This document shows positions 20,189-30,424 of a stretch of DNA of 64,000 nt, in pieces. This DNA comes from Schizochytrium sp. CCTCC M209059 (Eukaryota > Sar > Bigyra > Thraustochytrida > Thraustochytriidae), in NCBI GenBank assembly GCA_000818945.1, contig KN805393.1:218332-282331 (forward strand), read 5' to 3'. The translations under genes were made by a program, and so were the position numbers. Every line of letters begins with the position of its first letter. Position 1 is the stretch's first letter. The notes below the pieces were generated by a model. The model was not told the DNA's origin and searched no databases. It worked only from the letters and a program-made list of their open reading frames with translations.

Positions 20189-21946
20189 GGCGACAATGGG
20201 GCGGCGAGGGCGGCCCGGGACAGCGAGGCCGGCAGCATCGTGGAGCCCGTCGCGCGCGTGGAGAGCAACGGAGGCGTGATCGGGTTCGTGGGCGACATGC
20301 TTGCGCGCGTCGTCGGGACCTCGTCCGTGCGCATCGTAGAAAGGGGGGACTCGGCCGTGGTCAAGCTCAACGTCGGCGGCACCATCTTCACCACGAGCGT
20401 GGGGACCATCCGCGGAGGATCCTCCAGCGTGCTCAAAGAGCTCGTGCTGTATGAACCGCGCCAGCCCCAGCTCGACGAGGACGGCGTGCCCGTCGAGGAC
20501 GAGGAGGACGACGAAGCCGACCCGCGCGCCTTTGATGAAGACGGCAACATCTTCATCGATCATGATCCCAAACACTTTGGCACCCTGCTCAACTACATGC
20601 GCCCCAACACGCCTGCGTCCCTTCCGGACGTCGACTCGCGCGATTGGCACGAGATCCGCAGCGACGCAGAATTCTTTGACATGCATGACCTCCTCGCTGA
20701 CATGGACGACCTCGAGGAGGAGCAGGCCCGCATCGCCGCAGACGCGCAAAACAGGAACAATGCAACCACGGAGAAACTTCTCGCCATGCAGGGCCGCGAA
20801 CTCGAGCGCATGCGCGTCGAGCTGCACAGACTTCAGTTCGAAAAGGAGCGCGCCGAAAACGAGGGAAGACCCATCTTCGCCAAAATGGAGTACGCGTACA
20901 ACCTCATGGTCGCCGGCGTCACCGGTAGCGGCAAGTCCGCTTCCCTCAACTTCATTCTCAATCAGCAAGTCTGCGAGGTCTCCGGCTCCCAGGCCCAGGG
21001 CACCCGCGGCTGCCACCTTCGCGACGCTGTCCTCGACGACAAGCACTTTGTGTCCTACCTCGACACACAGGGCCTCGGAGCCGACACGAGCATCACCGAC
21101 GAGGAGCTTCTCGAGCAGATCATGCTCAGCGCAGAATCCATCCGGCAAATGGGCATCATCAACAACATTCTCATCAGCAATGATCTCACCTCTCGCTCCA
21201 CCCCGGCGGCCACGGCCAATCTCCTCACGCTCTGCGAGCTCTTCACCTCGCTGCGCCGCAGCTGCTTCGTTGTCTTTACAAAGTGGAACACCAATGCAGT
21301 TCTCTCCGAATGGAACGCGCCACTCAAGCGCTGGGTGAAAAAGTATCGCCGAGCACGCTCCATGGACCGCATCACCACTGACCCGCCTTCCTACGACGAG
21401 CTCTATCGCGCCTACTGCAACTACCTTCTCAAGTCCCTCGCAAATCGCCAGGATGGCGGCGCCTTTGCAAAGGTCGCCATGATTCTTAGTTTCTTTGAGA
21501 GCCGAGTCATTTGGGCCTTCAATCTCGACGCCGTTCAGGTTGAAGACATGGAGGATGGCGAGCTCGAGCCCTACCTCCAATATCTCTACGAGTTCTATCG
21601 CCGCAAGGCCCTCACGGCGCTGCGCCGTGGATCCACCATCATCAAGACGGAGGACTTGCCCTTTCTCAAGGACGAAGAGGACACTATGGGTGACGTCGCT
21701 CAGCGGCTCGTTCATCACCGTGACGCCAAAATCCAACAGCTCGAGCGCATGGGTATGGACCCTAACAAGGCCCGCAGTCTGCGCACAAGTTTTCAGAATA
21801 TGTTTTCTGCCGCTGCCGATAACATGGAACACCGTGTTTACGATGTTCAGAATATCGGGTCGACCGAAATTCTCGGACTCATTGACAACCCAATAGACCC
21901 AGACGTCGCGCTCGAAGCCTCCACCGACGTATGCGTGATCCAGTAG
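19940..21946 (+). CDS. BTB (KCTD-type) - P-loop GTPase fusion with C-terminal CaaX box
   Basis: About 668 residues from the first ATG after the assembly gap; an upstream start inside the gap cannot be excluded. The N-terminus has Ala/Glu repeats, a basic Ser-rich stretch and an alternating Asp-Ala run. Residues ~135-245 are a BTB/T1 domain of the KCTD/potassium-channel kind (VVKLNVGGTIFTTSVGTI, then HFGTLLNYMR and AEFFDMHDLL), interrupted by an acidic insert. A short coiled coil (~255-310) leads to a GTPase-like domain: P-loop GVTGSGKS (326-333), a DTQGLGAD switch-like motif (~375) and FTKWN (~446) in the place of NKxD. The last four residues are CVIQ, a CaaX box that would allow farnesylation and membrane attachment. 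The G domain recalls AIG1/septin-type proteins but I cannot assign a family. Intronless. Confidence 0.85.
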
Positions 21947-22378
21947 TAGCGCACGTGCATTCACTTGGGCACTTTTCTTTTTCTCTCCTCATTTTCCCCA
22001 ACCCCCTTTCAAATCCTTTCCTGACCTGAGGTCAAGCTAGCATCTGACCAAGCAATTTTAATTGAAATCAAAAACAAGAGCGGGCCCTGGCAGGCCGGCG
22101 GGCGATCTGACTGGCTGATCTTTCGAGCTCGACGCATGCTCGCTTCAGCTCAACCCTCGAAGTCGAGACAACGCATAAAGAGAATCTGTTTCGTTTTTTG
22201 TTTTTTTTTCCTTTGTCAGTGAGAGAAACAAACCGCCTTTGGGGTTGCGAATGCTGCAAAGAGGATCCTACTTTTCTCAACTCACTCTCGAAATTGACCC
22301 AGGTAGTGAATGAATCGTTGTCATCATCATCAATTGTCATTGTTATCGAGAGAAAAAGACTTAAAGGATATAATTTTT
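21947..22378. other. Convergent 3' intergenic region
   Basis: Between the BTB-GTPase and second sulfatase stop codons. Mixed composition with short T-runs; no gene or RNA recognised. Confidence 0.55.
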
Positions 22379-23986
22379 TTACGCGATCGCTGCATGACTC
22401 TCGCAGTATGGCCACCAATAATCCCCGACGATCTCATTGAATTTAGGCGTAGCAGCTTTGGAACAGTCTGCGGAGATGTCGCGGTATGTCGCGAGCTCAT
22501 TCCGAATTACGCTCTTTAGTTCATGTAGTTTACTTGCAAAATTCGAGTCCGTCGCAAGATCGTTTCGTTCCTCAGGGTCTGATGTGAGCTCGTAGAGGCA
22601 AAAGCCCCCATGGCAAGCCTTGCCCTCGCGCAGTGATTTTGCGGTGTCGTCTCTGTCTTGCGAATAGTCGTCGAGGCGCGACCACCCATCCGGAAATCCT
22701 GGCGAGTCAGTAATGATCTTCCATTGCTTGCCTTTCTCATCGTCCACGATCATGCCAAAGCCAATACCATGGTCCGAGGCGTTGCCGAGAACGACAGTGT
22801 TTCGTGGCGTCTCTTGCAGGCTCAGCTCGTTTTCCGCTGCAGATAGTTGGGGCCAGTGCGAGACGCCATCGAGCTTGCGGCCACCCTTTAACGAGTATCC
22901 TGCAATGTCGGCAAGTGTCGCGTACCAGTCGACAATGTGCATGAGGCCATCGTACTTGCCGCTACGCTTGAGGCCATAACCAGCCAAGAGCGCAGTACCG
23001 CGCACGCCGCCTTCATACAAGGAATGCTTGCCGCCACGAAACGGCGTATTGCGGCTCCCACAGGCATCGCCCGTGGTGATTGGCCCGCCATTGTCAGTCG
23101 TGAGGATGATTAGCGTATTGTCATCGTCTAGACCATTCACGCGAAGAGCGCTTGTAATGTTACCCACGCCGCTGTCCACTGCAGCAACCATTCCCGCAAA
23201 TTGACGCCGCTTGCCAGGCGGCATCGTCTTCAAATATGGCTCAACAAAGTACTGGGGCACTTGATTCGGCTGTCTGCCGCCAGCATGAACGCCTTGGTAC
23301 GTCACGAGCAAGAATAGCGGTTTACCGGACCGGGCCTCGGCATGGCGGTTTATGGCGTCGACTGCTTTCTCTGTGAAAATTTCCGTCGAGTATCGCAGTT
23401 GCGCTTCCACTGCAACTCGGACACACGATTCGGCTCTGCACTTTGGCGCTGTAGCTTCCAGGAATTGGAACCACGTGCGCTGCGCGTTGGAAGTGCCCAT
23501 GAAATAGTCACCGCCACCCGTAAGAAAACCATAGTAATAGTCAAACCCTCGATACGTGGGCACGTAGTCCCACATGTGGTGCCCCAAGTGCCATTTCCCT
23601 ACCATGTATGTTGCGTATCCAGCTTCATGCATGCGATCGCTTAGAAAGACTTCGTCCAATGCAACCCCAACATTGCTCACGGGGCGCAACCAATTATGTA
23701 CGCCCGTGTGATGCGAGTACCGTCCCGTCATGAGCGCTGCGCGGCTGGGAGAACAAACCGTATGCACGTAGTATCGCGTTAGCTCAAGGCCGCGTTCCCA
23801 AAGAGCATCCACATGCGGCGTCGCAATTTGATTCTTGTTGCGGAAACCAAAATCAGCCCATCCGAGGTCATCCACGACGATCATGACAATGTTCGGCTTC
23901 GAGCCAGTAGCCTCGGTCAACTTCATGGTCGCGCCTGCAATCGCCAGGCAGAACGCGACAACGGTCGCCGCGAATCGAGACCCCAT
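22379..23986 (-). CDS. Sulfatase, arylsulfatase B-like
   Basis: About 535 residues from the ATG at 23986, which starts a clear signal peptide (GSRFAATVVAFCLAIAGA); the frame extends 13 codons further to 24025. Catalytic motif CSPSRAALMTGRYSHHTG has the formylglycine-forming C78; metal ligands are D39/D40 (VVDDLGW), and GKWHLGHH and TTDNGGP follow. The order and spacing, and WERGLELTRYYVHTVCSPSR in particular, resemble arylsulfatases B, I and J, which remove 4-sulfate from N-acetylgalactosamine. The substrate in this organism is not known; marine sulfated polysaccharides are possible. No membrane insert is seen, so it is likely soluble, secreted or lysosomal, unlike the sulfatase at 16903-18642. 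Confidence 0.92.
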   Translation of the reverse strand: MGSRFAATVVAFCLAIAGATMKLTEATGSKPNIVMIVVDDLGWADFGFRNKNQIATPHVDALWERGLELTRYYVHTVCSPSRAALMTGRYSHHTGVHNWLRPVSNVGVALDEVFLSDRMHEAGYATYMVGKWHLGHHMWDYVPTYRGFDYYYGFLTGGGDYFMGTSNAQRTWFQFLEATAPKCRAESCVRVAVEAQLRYSTEIFTEKAVDAINRHAEARSGKPLFLLVTYQGVHAGGRQPNQVPQYFVEPYLKTMPPGKRRQFAGMVAAVDSGVGNITSALRVNGLDDDNTLIILTTDNGGPITTGDACGSRNTPFRGGKHSLYEGGVRGTALLAGYGLKRSGKYDGLMHIVDWYATLADIAGYSLKGGRKLDGVSHWPQLSAAENELSLQETPRNTVVLGNASDHGIGFGMIVDDEKGKQWKIITDSPGFPDGWSRLDDYSQDRDDTAKSLREGKACHGGFCLYELTSDPEERNDLATDSNFASKLHELKSVIRNELATYRDISADCSKAATPKFNEIVGDYWWPYCESHAAIA

Positions 23987-24605
23987 CTTGGGAGGGCCTC
24001 TTCCCAGGTTCTCTGCTCTGCACACAGAGGCTCTCGATCGCGCTCACCAGGTGACTCGCTGGCGCTTCCCGCCCCGTACCACGCAGTACCTGCTGGCGTC
24101 CGCCTGGTCGCTCGCTCGCCGATGCTTGCGAAGCTCGCGCACGATTGACGTTGCAGATTTGCTTAATTCCAGGATTTTCCAACAAAAGATTTTTACATTC
24201 ATTTACGAACGACCTTCGTATATGCCCTGATCGCCCTCGACTCGACTGGCAGCAACGAGCAGCAAGGATTTTTCTGGCAGCAAGAATTCTTCTGGCAGCG
24301 TGAAGTCTTTCGGCAGCGAGGCGCAGTGCGCTCGATCCCAAATAATGCGCGAATTGGCCTAGGTCCGCGAACGCATTGCAAGCAAGCCACGCACGCTCAC
24401 GAGCTGACAAGCGAGCTTTTTGCCCCCATGATGTTTTTATGGCTTGTAGCTTGCGTGCAACCAGACAGACTATCGAGGCAAGCCTTGCGCTTGCGCGCAG
24501 CCAGATTCTTGTTGGCAGTGAGGCAAGAGACGCCCGCGAGCTGCGTGCTGCGTGCAGCTCCGCGGGACGTGGTACGGGTATCTGGGCGCGCGTAGAGACG
24601 AAAGC
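23987..24605. other. Divergent promoter region
   Basis: Between the divergent sulfatase and GYF-protein genes. It contains short near-repeats built on CTGGCAGC(A/G)A (24245-24320). No gene is recognised. Confidence 0.55.
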
Positions 24606-25817
24606 ATGCAGCGCAGCACCATGGCGGCGGCGCTGCGTGCGCAGGCTCGCGAGAAGCAGCGTCTTGTGGACTCAGGCGTCCTGAACGAGCGCTTCTTCGC
24701 GGGCGAAACCTCGCGTGCAAAAGGTAGTGGCGACGCAAGACCCGTGCGCCCTCCGCAAAAGACCAAACTTTCGCGCGGTAAGCGTGCCAAGGCCAGAGCC
24801 ATTGGTGGAGACGACGACGACGACGACGATGACGACGATGTTGATGACGAAGACCAGGGAGTCGATGGTCTTGAAAATGACGAAAGTGGCGACGAACTCG
24901 AGAGGCCAAACGGTGCAGGCCGTAGGTCCCTAGAGACGGCGTACGAAGACCAAGAAGATGAATTACTACGTTTGCAAAAGGAGGACCGCTCCGATGTGCC
25001 GCTCGAAGCCTTCAATCTTGCCAAAGAACGCTCGCAAGGCTATTTTGACAAATCAGGTAACTACGTGCTCACGCGAAAAGACTTGGCACACGAGGACGAC
25101 GACGATCAGGTCGAGGACTGGGTCAATAACGAGATTGCAAATGCTGCGGACATCAAAGAAGCGTCCATGTCGAGCAAGAAGCGCCCTCGGCCGGTTGCTC
25201 GCGACCCGCGATTTCATGTCCAACAGCTTGTGGACCTCCTCAAAGATCCAGATGAGACGGTTCTAAAGGCTTTGGCGCGTCTCGGCAAGGCCAAGAACAA
25301 AGACCTGGTCGATCGCGTCACTGAGTCGGCGAATGCGCTCATGGACGCTCACCCTGATGTGTATCAGTCCCCGCGACACAAGCTGGATGCTCAAATTGCC
25401 GAGTCAAGAGCAGAGCGAATGGAGAATCATTTTTGGCAGTATCAGACTGGCGACGGAGAAACCTATGGTCCTTACAATGCGAGTGCGATGCAAGCATGGC
25501 GGGATGCTGGCTATTTTGATGGAGAAAATAAGGACAATCTTCGTTTCCGTCGTGCTGCTGCCCCAAACACAGACAGTGATGGTGCAGATACGACTGGTAA
25601 CGACGCAAAACGCCGGAAAGTTATCTTTGCCAAATCCGCCAAAGATGACCTTGCCGCTGATTTTGACGACTTTGACGATGACGATGATGGCGATGTCAAA
25701 GTGAAAGACGCTAGCGCAGAAGCAGACCAAAAAGCTGCGCAAACGTCGGCGCTCAATCAAGATGAAAAGCCCTGGCTACCTCTCTCGGCCGTCAGCTTTA
25801 CACAGGTCTTTGAATAA
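24606..25817 (+). CDS. U5 snRNP GYF-domain protein, LIN1/CD2BP2-like
   Basis: About 403 residues from the ATG at 24606; a second ATG at 24621 lies in a better context. CD2BP2 (yeast Lin1) is the U5 snRNP 52-kDa protein, a tri-snRNP assembly factor. Family hallmarks are seen in order: a basic, acidic N-terminus with a poly-Asp run, the segment EAFNLAKERSQGYFDKSGNY with VEDWVNN, a helical middle region (LLKDPDETVLKALARLG), and a GYF domain at ~275-330 (FWQYQTGDGETYGPYNASAMQAW, then GYF). GYF domains bind proline-rich partners. The C-terminus is again acidic and ends PWLPLSAVSFTQVFE. Intronless. Confidence 0.92.
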   Translation: MQRSTMAAALRAQAREKQRLVDSGVLNERFFAGETSRAKGSGDARPVRPPQKTKLSRGKRAKARAIGGDDDDDDDDDDVDDEDQGVDGLENDESGDELERPNGAGRRSLETAYEDQEDELLRLQKEDRSDVPLEAFNLAKERSQGYFDKSGNYVLTRKDLAHEDDDDQVEDWVNNEIANAADIKEASMSSKKRPRPVARDPRFHVQQLVDLLKDPDETVLKALARLGKAKNKDLVDRVTESANALMDAHPDVYQSPRHKLDAQIAESRAERMENHFWQYQTGDGETYGPYNASAMQAWRDAGYFDGENKDNLRFRRAAAPNTDSDGADTTGNDAKRRKVIFAKSAKDDLAADFDDFDDDDDGDVKVKDASAEADQKAAQTSALNQDEKPWLPLSAVSFTQVFE

Positions 25818-26047
25818 CGCTATTTTTCTTAACTCTGACTCTGCTCTTCGACATCAAGAGTTCAACTTCCCCACTTTCAAATGTGCACGGGTAGAGTGCA
25901 ATGGCGGCCGGTTTCACAGGGTCACATTCTTTGTTTGTCCGCAAGCGACCGCGACCAGCGAGGTGGCTACGCCCTTCGGAACTCCCTGAGGTCAAGACTT
26001 ACTGACGAGCTGCTCGGCTGATCCTTGCGAAACCGACACTTCTCACC

Positions 26048-27196
26048 TCACCGATCGGCAACAGGGTCCCAAGGCATTGGACGACCTCCATCGCGAGAAC
26101 CATCTCGAATAGGAATGACACCCTTTGCGTTCAAAGGGCGCTGCTTGACGCCTGCATCCCACACGGGTGGTTGAGCCGATTTGTAGTGCAGTCCGCTACG
26201 ATGACTCTTGGCACCATGCTCTCGGTTTTGTTGATGCTGCTGTTGCTGCTGTTGCTGAAGCTTCATAAGATGCTCGCGCCGCACATCGCGAGCCCGAATG
26301 TGCACAGCTCCTCTATAAAATGCCGCGTGCCGACTCCAACGACCAAAGGCCAACGCCAGGCGACGCTGTTTGCACAGACGCAAGGAAGACCAGACAATTC
26401 CGCATGCCGCCTGCACGTCTCGCGTCGTTTGCTTCCACTCTTGAAAACTTCTTCGCAGCAGCGTGCCTCGAGCCTGTGGCGTCATCATGGCCAACGCAAT
26501 CTCTCTCAGATTTACAGGTTGCGCCTCGCTATTTCGCATTGGTGGCATTTGCTGGCGCGCTACCCTTCCATGTCCATGAAAAGGAGCGCTGGCAGGACGA
26601 GGTCCCAAAGATCGATGATGAGCGCGGCCTTGGAAAGAGGCTTGCGAATCATCTTGCTCCTGATTTCCCGATGGTGTACTTCTTTCATGACGATGAGCTG
26701 AGGACCGCCGCGAACCGATAAGGGCGAGCGAGAAGCGGTCGGTATCCATTGTATGCGTGGAAATCTCAGGGTTTGAAACATCGAGCGCAAGCAGCTCACA
26801 CAGGGTTTTAATCCGCGCTTTAGAGACTTCAAGTACGGAATCGTCCGTGTACATGCGGAACTTGTGATGAGCAAGTAGGGCTTGGGTCTTTTCGAGCTCG
26901 ACGGGTCGCTCGTGAGCCAGAACTGTGAGTTTGTCGAGATAAGCGTGTAGATTTGCCTCGCAACTAAAGAGACGATCGTCAAGGGCTGTCTCTGTTGGCG
27001 GCACAAAGGTAGACGTCGAGTTCGCCGTTCTGACGCGGACTTCAGCTTCTCCCAGCGCGTCAATCGCCGCGACGAGGTCCCGGACAAAGGTCTCCAGAGC
27101 TGTCGGTTTGCGCAGACCGCCCGCAGGCCTTCCGTGGAACTTCATCCTCGATCCCGGCAACTGCCGGGCTCTCCGCTGTCCCTTTGGCGACGCCAT
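26048..27196 (-). CDS. Hypothetical protein with Trp-centred helical repeats and polyGln
   Basis: A 382-residue protein from an ATG at 27196. I do not recognise the family. The N-terminal half (~30-140) is predicted helical (LETFVRDLVAAIDALGEAEV, LHAYLDKLTVLAHERPVELEKT) and is followed by a Ser/His/Gln-rich linker. Residues ~235-305 contain helices with RRSFQEWKQ and ALAFGRWSRH, a pattern seen in Sfi1-type centrin-binding repeats, though only two are visible. A run of nine or so Gln follows, then a basic tail ending PMPWDPVADR. A role at basal bodies or centrosomes is speculation based on these two repeats only. The gene converges with the GYF-protein gene. Confidence 0.65.
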   Translation of the reverse strand: MASPKGQRRARQLPGSRMKFHGRPAGGLRKPTALETFVRDLVAAIDALGEAEVRVRTANSTSTFVPPTETALDDRLFSCEANLHAYLDKLTVLAHERPVELEKTQALLAHHKFRMYTDDSVLEVSKARIKTLCELLALDVSNPEISTHTMDTDRFSLALIGSRRSSAHRHERSTPSGNQEQDDSQASFQGRAHHRSLGPRPASAPFHGHGRVARQQMPPMRNSEAQPVNLREIALAMMTPQARGTLLRRSFQEWKQTTRDVQAACGIVWSSLRLCKQRRLALAFGRWSRHAAFYRGAVHIRARDVRREHLMKLQQQQQQQHQQNREHGAKSHRSGLHYKSAQPPVWDAGVKQRPLNAKGVIPIRDGSRDGGRPMPWDPVADR

Positions 27197-27944
27197 TCCC
27201 CCGGCCCTTACTTAATGCTTTTCTCGGTTCTACTCGTCTCCGTTCTGCTCCTATGCTCTTCGCCCTGTTCTCCAAATTAACATTGTCGGTCCCGCCAAAC
27301 ATGGGTCACAGGCTCGCTCTACTGCCGTTTCGTCTGCGCGGACACGGGTCCCCGCGCACACCATGGTGCACACTCTCTCGGAGAAACCGGGCTTTCTCGA
27401 GACCCATCAGTGTTCGCTTCGCAGGGGCCGTGAGTTTAGCCGATGTTTCAAGCGCCTTAAAATCGTGTATAAGAATGTCCGAGAAGACTGGGGAGTTAAG
27501 GCGGGCGTGGCTGCGGCTGCCGTCACCGATCGCCGCAGAGAGACAGAAAGCCTTCGAAGCCGCACAGCATCTCGCGCAGGTACGTCGCCGCGCCGCGCGC
27601 GCGCAGCCCGGGAGCCCGCCGCGTCTGCAGGCCGCCCGCGCTCTCCACGATCGCCGCCGCCGCCGCCGCCGTCTGGTGGGGAGAGCCAGGTTGGACGGAC
27701 GGATGGATGGATGGATGGATCTATGAATGAATGGATGAGGGTAGATGGGCGGGCACCGCGTGGAGGCCGTCCGTCTGCGTAGCCGCTGCGAGAGCGGCGG
27801 AGCAGCAGCCACAGGCGGGAATGGAGAGAAAGGATGGAGGGCTTCTTTTATTGAGATCTGGTAAGACTGACGGAGAAGCGTAACACGAACGAGGTGGTCA
27901 CAGATAGCTCTTCAGCAGGACTTTTTTCTTTTCTTCTTTGTAGA
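27197..27944. other. Divergent promoter region with possible 5' exon of ATP synthase epsilon
   Basis: Holds a GGAT/GGAC microsatellite (~27692-27727). A good splice acceptor (ttcttctttgtag) ends one base before the epsilon ATG, and a candidate donor CAG|GTACGT lies near 27579 after an open stretch beginning ATG at 27474. A 5'-UTR intron is therefore likely, but the first exon is not proven. Confidence 0.45.
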
Positions 27945-28341
27945 ATGTCGGGCATCTCTACCTGGCGCGTGGCCGGCCTCACGTACACCCAGTACGTGCA
28001 GGTTGCGTCCAAGGCCCTCCGCAACTGCGTCAAGGAGGACGCCAAGAAGAAGTTGAAGACCGTCGATCTCGCCATGAAGGAGCGCGTCTTTATCAACGGC
28101 GAGCCCGGCGAGAAGGGTAAGTCTATGCTCGCTCTCTCTCTCTCTTTCTCTGACTCGCTTCCCGTCCTTGCTTGCTCGGGAAGCAGACATGAAATCTTGT
28201 CTCCCCCTTTTCCCTTTGATTATCTTATCTCTACCTCAGAATACTGACCGTTCACCCCAACGCTGCTTTACATGTAATTCCGCACGCACAGTCGACATCG
28301 TCGATCCCTTTGCCAAGTCCATCTTCTCCAAGAGCGCTTAA
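27945..28341 (+). CDS. Mitochondrial ATP synthase F1 subunit epsilon (two exons)
   Basis: Spliced model: exons 27945-28116 and 28292-28341, intron 28117-28291 (GTAAGT...CACAG, phase 1), giving 73 residues. The N-terminus, SGISTWRVAGLTYTQYVQVA, is the hallmark of the small eukaryotic F1 epsilon subunit (yeast Atp15, animal ATP5E), which packs on gamma and delta in the central stalk. The second exon restores the conserved end (VDIVDPFAKSIFSKSA). No mitochondrial presequence is seen, as is usual for this subunit. The unspliced frame would run into the intron and lose the conserved end. This is not the bacterial-type epsilon, which corresponds to mitochondrial delta. Confidence 0.93.
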
Positions 28342-28720
28342 GCCTCGCACTGCGTTGTTTTAGATTCATAACTAAACCTGGACCATTGCGTGCGTGACTC
28401 GCGCCCTTTTTCTGCTCTTTATCACTTGTCTGTCCTTGTTTCTTCTCTTTTATCTCTTTTTGGTCTTTCCCGTTTCCGTGAATTGGACCTCTATTAAGAC
28501 CCGGATGGGCTGGTTGGTCCGTCGGCCGCCCGTGCGGTGTACTTTGCTGCGCTTTTTTTTTTTTTAAGTCTGACTCTATTGGGTGATTTTGCGAAGATTT
28601 CGAACGAATTACATGCTGCACGCTCGCTGCAATGGATCAACAATAAAATAAGTTTTTCAAGTAAAGGGAAAGGGAAAAAGGAAATGGAAATGGAATTGGA
28701 AAAAGTGCTCGCATTGTTCG
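28342..28720. other. Convergent 3' intergenic region
   Basis: Between ATP synthase epsilon and ALG12 stop codons. Contains a ~13-nt T-run near 28553 and A/G-rich sequence (~28660-28700). No gene seen. Confidence 0.55.
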
Positions 28721-30424
28721 TCACTGTTTGCGCTGCAAAACATAAAGTGCCGGCTCCGTGGCAATACGCGCCTCGCGCCAGATCATCTTCGGCTTGCCCT
28801 GGGCCGTATAGATGATCTCAAAGTGTGTCTTGCAGGCCTCGTCATTCGTGACACGCGATGGCTCCATGATAAGATAGTCAAACTCCTTGGAGTCACACAG
28901 AGAAGCCTCAAATGCCTCATCCTCGCGCTTTGAGTAGGAGAGCGACCGTGGGCCGTGCTCAACGAAGCGAGTGATACCAGACATGGCCGCGTACACGCAA
29001 TAATGAACCTTGGCTGGCGTCGAAGAACGATACTTTTCGTGATGATTTTGCACGTACATGAGAGCATCGGCCCCGGGGTAATTATGAGCAGACACTGCAA
29101 GATGTGCCGTTGCAACGCCAGCGCTTGCTATGAGGGCGACTACAGCACCGACGAGACCCAAGCGCGCGAAAACGCGGCGCAGCGAAAAGGACTGCGCGGC
29201 AGATTCCTTCTTTTGCGCCATCGCAGATGAGGCGGCCCATTGCAAACGTGCGAGACCGAGCGCCGCAAGAGCGTTGAAGTACGGAAATACTTGAAAGAGA
29301 AAGCGTACCTCCTTGTGCGGGAGCAACGAATATGTCGCAACATAGCCCACAGCAGGTAACCAAAGCAGACTCATGACATCGAGGTCGACCATGCTCTCGA
29401 GCACTTTACGAGAGGTCTCAAGGCCACTTCCCGTAGCAGGCGCAGCAAGCAAGTCCGGAACAGACTTGGCAAAACGGTCAAGAGGCTGCAGAATGCCAAG
29501 AACTGAAAGCGGAAGCGCAGCCATAAGCGCCTTGGGCAGCGCATTGGTAAAGTACCAGTGGGGAGGCAAAACGCCCCACTCGTGCGACTTGTTGAGGACC
29601 GTGTTGAAAAAGAGAACGCTTCCCTCGGGCCAAACGGGGCGGTCCCACATAAAAGAGTCGACAGCAAACGTGAGAAAGAGACTCGAGGTTCCGGAGGCGA
29701 TACCATCCACCACAAGTGCAAAGACGTTTGTCTCCCTGCGAGCCAAGATCATGAGGCAGACCCAGGCAGTGAGAATAATCGTGTCGCAACGGAATACGAC
29801 CGTGCAAAACGCCAGGATCCCAACGCATTCTTCCCATGAGCTCTCGAGCCAGCGTGCCAGAGCATACGCCGATAGTGCCATGGCAAAGGTATTTGGCAGG
29901 GGCCGTCCGAGGTAAAAGACGAGGTGAAATTGGCAGCAGCACACCACAGCAAACCATGTGCCACAGGCATTGCCAAAGCGTCTTGTAAGCGCAACGCTGA
30001 GACGTACGAATGCGAGCCACACCAAGATGGCGAGCGTACCGCGCATGGCGTACAGCGAAAGAATACCGTCTCCGAGAGGCATAGGCGCAGAGGTGTCTAC
30101 ATCATGACCTGCAGCGTGTGCCAGTGCACGAACGTCCTCAATAAGTGGCGCGGCTGTCTCGAGCGCAGTGTGGAGCGGCCATGAAGCCGCCGCGACAGTG
30201 ATGGCTCCCACAAAGGTCCTCGGCACCACGCCAGGGAACTCGTGGTGGTCGAAGCTCGCCAGCACGTCCATATCTCGCTTTTGCAAGAGCAGTTGCACAT
30301 CATGCATCGCCTGCGCATTAAAGCTCTCCTCCACCTTGGTGAACGGGCTCACAGCCACGTGCGTCGCGGCAAGTGCCAGAAGGGCGGCGAGTGCCGCCGT
30401 TTGCGGCCCCCTCACCGTGCGCAT
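28721..30424 (-). CDS. ALG12: Dol-P-Man:alpha-1,6-mannosyltransferase, ALG12-like (GT22)
   Basis: A 567-residue multi-pass ER membrane enzyme of glycosyltransferase family 22. ALG12 adds the eighth mannose (alpha-1,6) to the lipid-linked oligosaccharide for N-glycosylation, using dolichol-phosphate mannose. The N-terminal luminal loop has the ALG12-type motif KVEESFNAQAMHD then DHHEFPGVVPRTF, and HKEVRFLFQVFPYFN matches the HKE/DxRF motif of the family. Many hydrophobic segments are visible, such as GTLAILVWLAFVRLSVAL and LVGAVVALIASAGVATA. Length fits the family. It implies full-length oligosaccharide assembly in this organism. Divergent from the TBL1-like gene. Confidence 0.93.
   Translation of the reverse strand: MRTVRGPQTAALAALLALAATHVAVSPFTKVEESFNAQAMHDVQLLLQKRDMDVLASFDHHEFPGVVPRTFVGAITVAAASWPLHTALETAAPLIEDVRALAHAAGHDVDTSAPMPLGDGILSLYAMRGTLAILVWLAFVRLSVALTRRFGNACGTWFAVVCCCQFHLVFYLGRPLPNTFAMALSAYALARWLESSWEECVGILAFCTVVFRCDTIILTAWVCLMILARRETNVFALVVDGIASGTSSLFLTFAVDSFMWDRPVWPEGSVLFFNTVLNKSHEWGVLPPHWYFTNALPKALMAALPLSVLGILQPLDRFAKSVPDLLAAPATGSGLETSRKVLESMVDLDVMSLLWLPAVGYVATYSLLPHKEVRFLFQVFPYFNALAALGLARLQWAASSAMAQKKESAAQSFSLRRVFARLGLVGAVVALIASAGVATAHLAVSAHNYPGADALMYVQNHHEKYRSSTPAKVHYCVYAAMSGITRFVEHGPRSLSYSKREDEAFEASLCDSKEFDYLIMEPSRVTNDEACKTHFEIIYTAQGKPKMIWREARIATEPALYVLQRKQ

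Noticed and set aside
18995..21964. 989-codon minus-strand frame
   Set aside because: Shadow of the GC-rich BTB-GTPase gene running through the N gap.
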